Below the pieces are notes generated by a model that ran no database searches, was not told the origin of the DNA, and saw only the letters and a program-made list of their open reading frames with translations. The translations under genes and the position numbers were made by a program. A stretch of 64,000 nt of DNA from an uncultured Prevotella sp. (GTDB lineage: Bacteria > Bacteroidota > Bacteroidia > Bacteroidales > Bacteroidaceae): NCBI GenBank assembly GCA_946188165.1, contig CAMHTW010000007.1, forward strand, positions 1-64,000. The letters are read 5' to 3'. Shown here in pieces: positions 42,467-51,270 of this stretch. How positions within the stretch are numbered: position 1 is the stretch's first letter; every line of letters begins with the position of its first letter.

Positions 42467-43839
42467 TGCTTAGCAGACATGAATTGATTAAAGCGTTCGC
42501 GGTCACCCGTCAACATATAGTAGGCCAAGAGATATTGATAGGCCATGCGATTGTCTGGGTTGCGGGAATAGAGGCTTTCGAGCATCTCTGCAGTCACATG
42601 GTCGCTGAAATAAAAGTCATCCTTGTAGGCCCATTTGCGCAAATGTCCGTATTCGGGGTGCTTGTCAATCGCTGCTTCATCCCCCAACAGCAACAGGGTT
42701 TCATTGGCCCAATCACGATAGAACAGGGTTTTCTGTAACGCCATAAGATATTTGCGAGCCACCTCGTAACTGCCGATAATCAGGTTGGTCTGTGCCAATC
42801 GTTTATAGCAACGGGCACTTTTCTGGAAGTCAAGGATGGCTTCCTGAGCCTCGAAAACGGTGCGTTGGGCGACATAAATCATACCCAACTGATAGAACGC
42901 CTCGGCAGTAGGCAGAGGGCTGGTGGCATCGCTTTGAACGTCAGGCAAAAGACCTGCGATACCATTCTGGTTGAAATCAAACAGGTGGTCGGCAAGCATG
43001 CCATGCATGGCCAAAGCCAGATTCTGCACCGTTACACCTATCTGATTGTTCGGCTTTTCAGCAGTGGCGGTGGCAAGAATGCGGTTCCATTGCTGGTGGC
43101 GTGCCATAAAGTCGTATTGCATCACCTTCTCGGCCTTGATATTGGTGTTATTCCAAACGATAGTTCCCATAACAACAGTAACAACGGCAAAAGAGACCAG
43201 AGGTACGATGTATGAGGGTTGCGTAGAACGTTGAAAACGATGGAAGAAACGGGCAATGAGCGGGAGGATGACGGCAGACGACCATGCTGCATAAAGCAGA
43301 TAAGGTGTGACTGTCGGATAGCGATGGTAATGGCTGCCACCCAAGGCCACCCAATAGAGAGTCGGAATAGCAACCAATATCGCGATGCGACGCGCCCATC
43401 CTTTGGGCATAAGTGTACAGCCCCAGATGGCGAGCAGTGTTAACAAGACGGCCCAGACACCTCCCAACAAGGCATTTTCGTCAAGCAGAAAGAGCCAGAG
43501 TAGGAACGAGGGCACAAAGGTCAAACCATAAAACCAGTGATTATTGACCATTGACCATTGGCCATTGAATAGGCGGAGTGTCAGTAGTTGCACGAGGGTA
43601 AGCAGGAGCGCAATGATGAAGGCACCTACCCAAGCAAAAAGGAAGAATTGTGTGCAGAAACGTCCCAACAGGTCGGCTACGCCACCAGGCAGTCTGACAA
43701 TATCCCACACATAGGTACTATCGAAAAGGAAAAGCTGATACTGCTCCTGATAATGCAGATGATGCGGATAGAGCAGTCCGAAAAAGAGGAGAACGGCCAC
43801 ACCGAAGAGGAGCGTATATAAACCACACAGGTACTTCAT
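42463..43839 (-). CDS. DUF6057-like integral membrane protein, copy A
   Basis: A 458-residue protein with about 8-9 membrane segments in the first 230 residues (LYTLLFGVAVLLFFGLL, FFLFAWVGAFIIALLL) and a soluble C-terminal part with TPR-like helices (AEAFYQLGMIYVAQ, RNPDNRMAYQYLLAYYMLTG). I assign DUF6057 by memory of the family start (HYQEQYQLFLFD). It is paralogous to the gene at 45416 and paired with propeller copy A downstream. The role is unknown; the constant pairing suggests an envelope complex. Residues FNGQWSMVNNHW are coded by an ATTGACC-type repeat (43541-43569). Confidence 0.65.
   Translation of the reverse strand: MKYLCGLYTLLFGVAVLLFFGLLYPHHLHYQEQYQLFLFDSTYVWDIVRLPGGVADLLGRFCTQFFLFAWVGAFIIALLLTLVQLLTLRLFNGQWSMVNNHWFYGLTFVPSFLLWLFLLDENALLGGVWAVLLTLLAIWGCTLMPKGWARRIAILVAIPTLYWVALGGSHYHRYPTVTPYLLYAAWSSAVILPLIARFFHRFQRSTQPSYIVPLVSFAVVTVVMGTIVWNNTNIKAEKVMQYDFMARHQQWNRILATATAEKPNNQIGVTVQNLALAMHGMLADHLFDFNQNGIAGLLPDVQSDATSPLPTAEAFYQLGMIYVAQRTVFEAQEAILDFQKSARCYKRLAQTNLIIGSYEVARKYLMALQKTLFYRDWANETLLLLGDEAAIDKHPEYGHLRKWAYKDDFYFSDHVTAEMLESLYSRNPDNRMAYQYLLAYYMLTGDRERFNQFMSAKQ
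43541..43569. repeat. ATTGACC-type tandem repeat inside copy A membrane gene
   Basis: Units ATTGACC, ATTGACC, ATTGGCC and ATTGAA code a loop NGQWSMVNN between two membrane helices. Confidence 0.6.
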
Positions 43840-43845
43840 TCCCTA

Positions 43846-43893
43846 CTCTTAATTATTAACTCTTAACTCTTAATTTTTAATTCTTAACTTATA
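43846..43893. repeat. TTAACTC-type repeat between the two gene pairs
   Basis: The 55-base gap between the copy B propeller and copy A membrane protein consists of TTAATTAT, TTAACTC and TTAATTTT units. No promoter box is seen, so the four genes are probably one operon. Confidence 0.6.
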
Positions 43894-43894
43894 A

Positions 43895-45409
43895 CTACTT
43901 GTCAAACACCCTGCTAAACTCCTCAACACTGATCTTGACGGGTTCAACCATGAACTCCGGACGGTTGTAGCTTTTCAGAAGAGTGATATGCATTTCGGGA
44001 TCTTCCTGAGGCATGAGGAAGGCCTTTTCTACTTTCCCATTGTTGAAATAAGCAAAAAACACACGACTATAGTTGTCATCAAGGCGACGACTGGCGCACA
44101 TAATCCAATGTCCGTTGCTCGACCAACTTGGGTAACTATCTGAATAGCCCTCGCTATTGAGGAGGGTCAGATCGACAGGCGAAGCGGTGTCTGCGGTGAG
44201 TCCGGTTCCTGTATATTGGTCCATCGGAATACAAACAATGTCAGCATCACGGTGTCTGCTATGGAAACAGCCGTACTGTCCTAAGGCAAACAGCAGATAA
44301 CGCCCATCGGGACTGATGCGTGGTAACGTGACGCTCTTGTCGGACGAGGCTGCATCGTAGACGAGTTCCTCCTCGCCGAAGTTGTGCGTCGTCAGGTCGA
44401 ACGAACGGCGAACGAGGTTGTATTGTATCTTCGGATAAGTCGTCCTGATGTCCTTGTCGCGCATCTCCTCCGGTAGTGGAACAGACTTGCAATAATAAAG
44501 GTATTTGCCATCAGGCGACCAGGTGGGATAGACCTCCAAAAGTGTAGAATCGTTGCTGACAATGCTTACCGAGTCGGTCTCTACATCATAGAGAATCATA
44601 TCGCTCGCCTCATCATAGACTTCAATCTTATTGGGATTAGAGGTATGGAATCCCTGACGTGTCTTGTTGGTCGAGAAAGCCACCAGTTTTGCGGTAGGAT
44701 GCCATGACGGATAGACGCCACCAGATATGGTATAGTCGCGCTTCATGTTGACTCTCGATACCTTGCCATCGTTCACTATAACAGTACCGGCATTAGCAAG
44801 ACGCACATGGAAGAGCATATTGTCGGTCTTATAGTTCTGATAGCTGTGACAGTTGATGCACTGGCCTATCCTATTGTTGTTCATGGTAATCTCGTTATTG
44901 AAAATCTGCGTCTCTTCAAACGTGGTGAGGTGACGCTGGGCAATCTCCATGAAAGTCCATGCCACATACGACGGCTCGATGAGGCGATACGACAGGTATT
45001 CATCGATAGGTTCTTTAGCAACCTTTATCTCGAACGGGCTGAACGACAGCCATTCGTTTCCTTTCTGACCCCAGACCTCGACCTTGATGCTCTTACCCTT
45101 CGAGGCATCGAGCATAGCATGCCATTCTTCCTCAGGTATCTGCACCTTCACACCATTGCCATATGTCTGCTGCTGACCATCGGGCGTGGTGAGACGTGCC
45201 ACACATGCTTCGTATTCATCAACAGGAAGCATGAAGTTAAGTGGTGCTATATTACAAGGTACGGTAACATTGCAATAATCAGGGAAAATGGCTGGCAAGC
45301 ATTTAGCCTCTTTCGATGAAGAAGGCACATCGGGGTGATTAGCACACGACGACAAGAACAGCAGGGCAACAACCAAAAGCTGCAAATAGTATTGGATAAA
45401 TCTTTTCAT
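43895..45409 (-). CDS. PD40/TolB-like propeller lipoprotein with CxxCH motif, copy B
   Basis: A 504-residue paralogue of the protein at 40994: lipobox FLSSC (C22), RLIEPSYVAW, CINCH at 184-188 and the propeller blades YPSWHPTAKLVAFST and LPRISPDGRYLLFA. Conservation of CxxCH in both copies argues that the motif matters. It begins 6 bases after the membrane-protein gene upstream. Envelope function unknown; it may be a cytochrome-like or metal-binding propeller. Confidence 0.7.
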   Translation of the reverse strand: MKRFIQYYLQLLVVALLFLSSCANHPDVPSSSKEAKCLPAIFPDYCNVTVPCNIAPLNFMLPVDEYEACVARLTTPDGQQQTYGNGVKVQIPEEEWHAMLDASKGKSIKVEVWGQKGNEWLSFSPFEIKVAKEPIDEYLSYRLIEPSYVAWTFMEIAQRHLTTFEETQIFNNEITMNNNRIGQCINCHSYQNYKTDNMLFHVRLANAGTVIVNDGKVSRVNMKRDYTISGGVYPSWHPTAKLVAFSTNKTRQGFHTSNPNKIEVYDEASDMILYDVETDSVSIVSNDSTLLEVYPTWSPDGKYLYYCKSVPLPEEMRDKDIRTTYPKIQYNLVRRSFDLTTHNFGEEELVYDAASSDKSVTLPRISPDGRYLLFALGQYGCFHSRHRDADIVCIPMDQYTGTGLTADTASPVDLTLLNSEGYSDSYPSWSSNGHWIMCASRRLDDNYSRVFFAYFNNGKVEKAFLMPQEDPEMHITLLKSYNRPEFMVEPVKISVEEFSRVFDK

Positions 45410-45415
45410 AGTTTC

Positions 45416-47224
45416 TTATGATGCTACTGCGTGACTAATTCCGCCACTTCTATAAATAGGTTTCCTTCCGAAGATGTTGTACCACCAATAGGTATCTCCA
45501 AAATCTTTACGCATTTCTTCACCAATCGTTTCAATTGCCATTCCAGGCTTTGCCTTACGTTCCAAAGTGGCCCAGAACTGTTTGTAACGCTCATATACAG
45601 ACTGCTCGACAGGGAGCATCATACGTTTTTCCTCAGGGGCCTTGTCCATGTACAAGATATAGGCTTCCATAGCATGCAAAGGGAACTCCTCTTCCATGTG
45701 TAACTTCACATACTTGCGTAGTGCAGGCCAGAAACGACGTGAATCACAACGCATCATAGCATAGAATAACGCCTGTTCTGAAGCTACTTTACTGTCGGAC
45801 TCATACCAATAGCTGATACTATTGACGATATAGCTATCACTGTTCTCTACACCGGTAATCTCATCGGGATAACACTTCTGCAGTTCCTTAATCGTTGTTG
45901 TGACTGGAGCCGGCTGCCAATCGCCATAGAAAGGACGATGATGTAATATGGTGGTATAGCGTTCTACCAACTGCTTGTCACCTTTGGCCAAAGCACAACG
46001 GGAAAGCATTTTCAGATAGAATGGTGAGAAACCTGCTTGTATGGCATTTTCAAAACTCAGACGGATGGCTTCATTTATCATGCCATAGTTATAGTAAACA
46101 AGTGGAGACGCAATATCCAAGAGGGTTACGTGGAGCGTATCGGGATTGTTTAAATCGACTGCATCGTTGCCCATTTTATACGAACGGTCTAACAGCGCAT
46201 TTTTGTTTCCTGTCCCCTGGCCAGCCTGTGGCGTCGCATTCATCAAGGCAAGATTCTTCAGGAACACCATCGTGCTGGTTAGTTCCTTATTCTCTTCAGC
46301 TATATGGAGCACCTTCTTCCAATTGTCATCAAAGGCATAACGCACCATACGCATTTCGTTGATATAGTTCTTGTCTTGGAACATGAAGGACCAAGTAAAA
46401 ATGATGCCTGCGACCACACAAATAATGGGAACAAACAACTTTGACAAATACTTGCCGCACACTGGGATGAGTACAGAAACTGTGCCAAGCACCCAGAACG
46501 GGATGGATAGATGCGGACTGGCGTCACTTGGCGTTTCGAAACGGGGCAGACCTGCCAACACAACATCATCGAACCTCAGATTTGAATAGTACTGGGTATG
46601 CCAGATGCTGGCGGTAAAGAAGAGCAGGACGACACCAAGACATTCACGCCAAGTCGGTTTTTCGACAAGTGCCAGACATAAAATGAACAGCAAAGCAAAC
46701 CATCCTAACAACGGATAGAGACAAAAGCCCACCAGATACCAGACGAGATGCCATTTGCGAGGTGTGCTACGAGCTGTCCATAAGAGCAACAACATGACGA
46801 GATAGCCTACCGACTGTGAAAACCAATAGCCTCTGATGGTGGAGATATAGATCCAATAACCCAAATCGACCACCGATGTCAACAGACAGGCTACAGGCAA
46901 GAGCATCAGCGCAGAGGCACTGGACTGCAACCGGAATGCTTTGGCACCAACAAAGTAGATAAGCGTCAATATAGCCACCAGCATAGCAGCACCAACAGCA
47001 GGCTCACAGAACAACTGTGTCAGCCAAGCGCCCACATACCGCATCAGGCCAAAGGGTTTCGACATAAGGGTATGGAAAAAGGGGGATCCGAAAACGAATT
47101 CGGAACGGTCATGTGCCGTATAGAGTACCTCCTGGTTGATGTATAATACATATACAACAAATGCCATGAAAGCCAACAGGCTTAGACAGAGGATTGCACC
47201 AGATGCTTTACTTTTGTTATTCAT
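45416..47224 (-). CDS. DUF6057-like integral membrane protein, copy B
   Basis: A protein of about 602 residues, first of the four-gene operon. About 10 hydrophobic segments occupy the first half (AILCLSLLAFMAFVVYVLY, GYLVMLLLLW); the second half is soluble and helical with YYNYGMINEAIRLSFENAI and EEFPLHAMEAYILYMD, like TPR units. The frame is open to ATG 47242, but the -7 box at 47252-47259 leaves hardly any leader for it, so ATG 47224 (MNNKSKASG) is preferred. It is longer than copy A in the membrane part and the soluble tail. Confidence 0.65.
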   Translation of the reverse strand: MNNKSKASGAILCLSLLAFMAFVVYVLYINQEVLYTAHDRSEFVFGSPFFHTLMSKPFGLMRYVGAWLTQLFCEPAVGAAMLVAILTLIYFVGAKAFRLQSSASALMLLPVACLLTSVVDLGYWIYISTIRGYWFSQSVGYLVMLLLLWTARSTPRKWHLVWYLVGFCLYPLLGWFALLFILCLALVEKPTWRECLGVVLLFFTASIWHTQYYSNLRFDDVVLAGLPRFETPSDASPHLSIPFWVLGTVSVLIPVCGKYLSKLFVPIICVVAGIIFTWSFMFQDKNYINEMRMVRYAFDDNWKKVLHIAEENKELTSTMVFLKNLALMNATPQAGQGTGNKNALLDRSYKMGNDAVDLNNPDTLHVTLLDIASPLVYYNYGMINEAIRLSFENAIQAGFSPFYLKMLSRCALAKGDKQLVERYTTILHHRPFYGDWQPAPVTTTIKELQKCYPDEITGVENSDSYIVNSISYWYESDSKVASEQALFYAMMRCDSRRFWPALRKYVKLHMEEEFPLHAMEAYILYMDKAPEEKRMMLPVEQSVYERYKQFWATLERKAKPGMAIETIGEEMRKDFGDTYWWYNIFGRKPIYRSGGISHAVAS

Positions 47225-47251
47225 TCTAAATCCAGTCATCATTTAAATGGC

Positions 47252-47283
47252 TACAAAGTTAATCATTTTCTACCAAACAGCCA
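47252..47283 (-). promoter_or_regulatory. Promoter of the membrane-protein/propeller operon
   Basis: On the minus strand: TTTG (47283-47280), 20 bases, TAACTTTG (47259-47252). It is a full-consensus promoter without the TGTTACA element, so this operon is probably not under the xylan regulator. Confidence 0.7.
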
Positions 47284-47321
47284 AATAATAGATGCGTTTT
47301 TATTACGCTAAAAGCAAAAGA

Positions 47322-47347
47322 TAAGGGTGTGCATTTTGACACACCCT
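47322..47347 (-). terminator. Hairpin terminator after the SusCD operon
   Basis: AGGGTGTG (47322-47329) pairs with CACACCCT (47340-47347), followed on the minus strand by TATCTTTTG. It separates the susC-susD operon from the membrane-protein operon. Confidence 0.65.
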
Positions 47348-47373
47348 CATCAATAATACTTATCTATGCCTCA

Positions 47374-48504
47374 TTACTTAGCTACAGGTCTGATAGACAC
47401 ACCATAACTAGAGCTCAAGTTGTTGTAAATGCCAAGAGAATTATACTGACCATGCTGGAAAATCAACATGTTAGGCATGTTTTCAATACCAGAAGTAGAA
47501 CCCTTTGAGTCTTTGCTCTGATCAACCATTGACGGGAACTGGTAAGTGCCAAGGATTTCACCAGCTGCATAATAGCCAGCATTTCCGTTGCCATACCACT
47601 TCTCGCAGTAACGATAACCAGCTGCTGGCAAGAAGATATAATTATTATTTCCTTCCTGCTTAGAAGTCACCTTATATCCATTACCAGTAAACTCCCATGT
47701 GCAGTGCTCCATCAACTCTTTGAGCTGAGCAGTTGTTGGCATCTGCCAGTTAGCCCCCCAATTAGCAGTAGCAGGATCGTACTGGGCATCACCAATCAAA
47801 TTATAAATAGGAGCACCTGAAATGGATGTACCAGCAAAGGTCTTAAATTTATAAGAGTCTTCCTTATAATCGTTGCCACTGGTCTTAGTACTCTCAAAAT
47901 AGTTAATCTTAGTAGAATCAATCACGTCAAAGTCAATGATATAACCATCTTCGCCAATCTCAGAGAAGTCAGCTACCCTATGACCTTCATATTTGGGCGC
48001 AATAGCATTATATTTTTCAAGTACAAGAGCTTCGAATCTTGAATAATTCTTGCCATCAATAGTGACACTATCTTTAGTCCAATAATCAAGACCATTGACC
48101 AGAGGAGCAACTGCTTCAATAAACACATTAGTTGTGTCTAAAACATATCCTTCCTTCTCGTCAGCTTTAAACATTTCAAACAACTCAGCTAATGATGTTG
48201 CAGCTTTAACATCGGTATATGATGTCGTATTACTTGGCGAAATCTGTGTTCCAGTGATATCACCCCAAATGAAGAGAATACCATTATCAGTTTCTGAAGT
48301 AGCACCAACATTCATATTAGCCCACTTAGTACCACTGGGGAGTCCCAAATCTACAGCCTGACCAACACTTTTAATGCTGCTTGTATTCGCTGTATATTGG
48401 GTATTAACAGAATTTTCGGTAATCTCATCGCTACAAGCCACAAATACACTTGATGTAATAAGCATGGCGATTGCGAGCTTACTATAATTCAAAAAACTTT
48501 TCAT
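47374..48504 (-). CDS. Surface lipoprotein, last gene of the SusCD operon
   Basis: A 376-residue lipoprotein with lipobox SVFVAC. It starts with the VDLGLPSGTKWANMNVGA block and GILFIWGDI found in Bacteroidetes surface proteins related to the Fibrobacter major-domain family; the C-terminal half repeats the theme (GANWQMPTTAQLKELME, FLPAAGYRY). ATG 48504 (MKSFLNYSK) gives a normal signal peptide and is preferred over 48531. Fourth gene after susC, it is in the place of a surface glycan-binding protein. Binding to xylan is inferred from position only. Confidence 0.65.
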   Translation of the reverse strand: MKSFLNYSKLAIAMLITSSVFVACSDEITENSVNTQYTANTSSIKSVGQAVDLGLPSGTKWANMNVGATSETDNGILFIWGDITGTQISPSNTTSYTDVKAATSLAELFEMFKADEKEGYVLDTTNVFIEAVAPLVNGLDYWTKDSVTIDGKNYSRFEALVLEKYNAIAPKYEGHRVADFSEIGEDGYIIDFDVIDSTKINYFESTKTSGNDYKEDSYKFKTFAGTSISGAPIYNLIGDAQYDPATANWGANWQMPTTAQLKELMEHCTWEFTGNGYKVTSKQEGNNNYIFLPAAGYRYCEKWYGNGNAGYYAAGEILGTYQFPSMVDQSKDSKGSTSGIENMPNMLIFQHGQYNSLGIYNNLSSSYGVSIRPVAK

Positions 48505-48543
48505 TATATAGGATATTTTATTATTATACATATTAAGAACTTA

Positions 48544-49347
48544 TTATTCCTCATAGTAAACTGAATTCAGTGTCATAGAGCCACTATACAGCATGAGGTC
48601 AAGGTCTTTACCACCAGCAGGGTCATCGTTTACATATTTCTTAGCGCATTCCCTTGCCATTGTAGCGGTGATCTGAAGTTCATTCAAACCATTCACCCAC
48701 TTCACGTGATCATAATAGGTGTTACTCCACCAACCATTCATGACCTTCAGGTCGAAGTCGGGTGTTACATCCGATACGTCAAAGATCAAAGTCTTCAGAC
48801 CATCATAAACCTCATCAGGAATAGTGGGCAGGTGAGCACCTTCTGTAGAACTGAAACGCATGGCAGCAGCGTCCCAAGCACCTGGTTTGAATGGCAGCTG
48901 AGGGTTTTCTGCTTTTTCCTCTTCTGTTCTATTAGGATCACCATAGATGTAGTACTTCACAAGAGGATTAGTGATATCTTCACAAGTTACAGGGAATTCA
49001 GCCTTAACCTCTGTACCATCAGCACAAAGAGCGGTGAGAACAATGGTATACGGAGTAGCAACATAATCACCATTCGCATCCCATTTAACCTTCATCTTCT
49101 TCCAGGCATAGTTACCAACAAATTCCTTACCACCGATATCCCACTTTGCATTGACAGGAGCAGTGGTTTTGCAGGTAATAACGTTACCATTCTTCAGGCC
49201 ATCTTCTGTCTTGTCAACCGTGACAGTGGACATTGCCTTAAGCTCGTCAGCAGTAATATGACCGCCATTGCTGATATCCTCATGAACAGAATCACAAGCA
49301 ACGAAAGCGCATACTGCAACAACAAGCAAAAATATTATTTTTTTCAT
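48544..49347 (-). CDS. SusE-position lipoprotein
   Basis: A 267-residue lipoprotein (lipobox FVAC, C18). The N-terminal half looks like an Ig/PKD-type domain (VNAKWDIGGKEFVGNYAW), the C-terminal half is a separate beta-rich domain with TLIFDVSDV and LNELQITATMA. It follows susD by 19 bases. No family is recognised beyond the general SusE/F position; likely an outer-surface glycan-binding protein. Confidence 0.6.
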   Translation of the reverse strand: MKKIIFLLVVAVCAFVACDSVHEDISNGGHITADELKAMSTVTVDKTEDGLKNGNVITCKTTAPVNAKWDIGGKEFVGNYAWKKMKVKWDANGDYVATPYTIVLTALCADGTEVKAEFPVTCEDITNPLVKYYIYGDPNRTEEEKAENPQLPFKPGAWDAAAMRFSSTEGAHLPTIPDEVYDGLKTLIFDVSDVTPDFDLKVMNGWWSNTYYDHVKWVNGLNELQITATMARECAKKYVNDDPAGGKDLDLMLYSGSMTLNSVYYEE

Positions 49348-49366
49348 ATTGTTTACCTAATTAATA

Positions 49367-51256
49367 TTAATAAAGAACTTTATATTGTGTATGAGGATCT
49401 GACAAAGTCCAACCTTCGTTCTGCGTCATAGCATCTGCTGGCATCAGATTAATCTGAGCCTGAGGCTTGGGCAAGAAACCTTTGGTTTCAGCATAACGCT
49501 CTTCCCAGGAACATGTCATATGAGCCATATTCATTGCATTTCTCTTACCTTTGACAGTAATAGACTTACCAGCCTGCTTACCAAGAGCAACAGCAGCGTA
49601 TGAGGTCTTGCTGTGATTATCGCAACCAGACCAACGACGCATATCGTTGAAACGAATACCCTCTAATGCAAATTCCCAACGACGCTCGTTTTGGACATTC
49701 TCCAAAGTGTATGGTGTCTCAGCTACGCCAGCACGACGCTGAACCTCATGCATGTACTGAGCATCACCAGTGAGCTCGGTCAGCATCAGCAGTACGTCAG
49801 AATAACGCATCAGATAGTAGTCCTCGAAGTGGTCACCCTGCTGCTTGTTGTCAAGTGAACTGCTGGTATAACCAGGAGCCTTTGACCACCAAGAATCGTT
49901 ATCTGCAGCGCAAGCATCCAAGTTGACATCAGCATACTTCTTCACGCCATAACCAGACTCTTCGCAGTCGTCCTTCTCATAAGTATAGCTTGCAAGTTCG
50001 TGATCAAGGTCAATCAGAGTAGCCTTCTTACGGAGGTCATTATCATCCCAGTCAGCCCAAAGGTTAACTGAAGGAGTACCCTGACCCCAACCCTGGTTGA
50101 ATGGATAAGTCTTGTCGCGCTTACCATTATCGTTGGAAGCACCGTTACGAAGGCCCCAGAAGCAAGAGAGGTAGTTAGAATACATACGAGCATTGTTGTA
50201 AGTACCACTGATTGCCCACTTAGAAGCATTCATGAACTGAATCTGGAAGATTTCCTCAGTGTTACCGTTACCCATGCCAGGCTGATCGAAGCAGTTCTCA
50301 CGTTTCATGTCTGCGATATACTCGTAAGCATGACCTTTACCATCGTGAGCCTCATCCCAAAGCAGGCTGTTAGAGTACTGCCAGAGCGAACGGAAGTCCT
50401 CGCAAAGCTTGTAACCACCATTGTTAACAACGTCCTTCAGGGCATTGATAACATCAGTCTTAGTCAATTTAGAACCTTCGGCGATACCCTCTTGAGCAAC
50501 AAGTGCAATAGTAGTATTCTCAGAATCGCCCTCCTTAGCAAGTTCACGAACTCCTTTATAGAAGCCAGCCCAGAACATCCATGCACGTGCCATAAATGCC
50601 TCAGCAGCGAACTTATCAGCGTGACCAGAACCATTGGCACGCTCTGCCTTCATCAAATTCTTGGCAGACATGAAGTCTGACAGAATCTGAGGATAAATCT
50701 TCTCCTCAGCGCTGACCTGCTTCTGCATATCAGCAGAAATAACAGTAGAGGTAATCAGAGGAACATCACCATACAACTGAGTGAGCCACATAGTATAGAG
50801 ACCACGCATGAAGTAACCCTCACCAAGCAACTGGTTACGCTTAGCCTCATTACCTTTCCAGTTAACATTGTCGATTGTCTCAATCTGGTTGTTTGCACGT
50901 GAAATACCACCATACAGAAGGATGAAATCCTGCTCGTACTGGTTAGCACTTGCTGTTGTAAAATGATGCAGTGACTTAACTACATTATCCTGCAAACCAC
51001 CACTTCCGTAGCAGTCGTCTGACATGATCGACCACCAGTAGAAAGGATTATCCAATATACCGCCTGCATCACCGCCACCCAGCGTATTCATAATACTGTA
51101 GGTAGCTGCATTCAATGCTTCCACATCTGCTGGCTTACCAGGGAAAGTAGCCGCAGTCAGCTCTGTAACACGTGGATCGGTATCCAGCATATCGTTACAA
51201 GCTGTAAACACAGTTGCTGCTGAAACAACTAATGCTGATAAAATATATTTCTTCAT
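49367..51256 (-). CDS. susD: SusD/RagB family surface glycan-binding lipoprotein
   Basis: A 629-residue SusD homologue with lipobox VFTAC (C20). The N-terminal helices have TPR-like character (NNQIETIDNVNWKGNEAKRN, GEGYFMRGLYTMWLTQLYG); the C-terminal part has DYYLMRYSDVLLMLTEL and RRWEFALEGIRFNDMRRW, standard SusD blocks. It forms the lid of the SusC pore and binds oligosaccharides at the cell surface. It starts 14 bases after susC. No evidence for truncation. Substrate is inferred from the surrounding xylanases. Confidence 0.92.
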   Translation of the reverse strand: MKKYILSALVVSAATVFTACNDMLDTDPRVTELTAATFPGKPADVEALNAATYSIMNTLGGGDAGGILDNPFYWWSIMSDDCYGSGGLQDNVVKSLHHFTTASANQYEQDFILLYGGISRANNQIETIDNVNWKGNEAKRNQLLGEGYFMRGLYTMWLTQLYGDVPLITSTVISADMQKQVSAEEKIYPQILSDFMSAKNLMKAERANGSGHADKFAAEAFMARAWMFWAGFYKGVRELAKEGDSENTTIALVAQEGIAEGSKLTKTDVINALKDVVNNGGYKLCEDFRSLWQYSNSLLWDEAHDGKGHAYEYIADMKRENCFDQPGMGNGNTEEIFQIQFMNASKWAISGTYNNARMYSNYLSCFWGLRNGASNDNGKRDKTYPFNQGWGQGTPSVNLWADWDDNDLRKKATLIDLDHELASYTYEKDDCEESGYGVKKYADVNLDACAADNDSWWSKAPGYTSSSLDNKQQGDHFEDYYLMRYSDVLLMLTELTGDAQYMHEVQRRAGVAETPYTLENVQNERRWEFALEGIRFNDMRRWSGCDNHSKTSYAAVALGKQAGKSITVKGKRNAMNMAHMTCSWEERYAETKGFLPKPQAQINLMPADAMTQNEGWTLSDPHTQYKVLY

Positions 51257-51270
51257 TGTTAATTGTCGAA

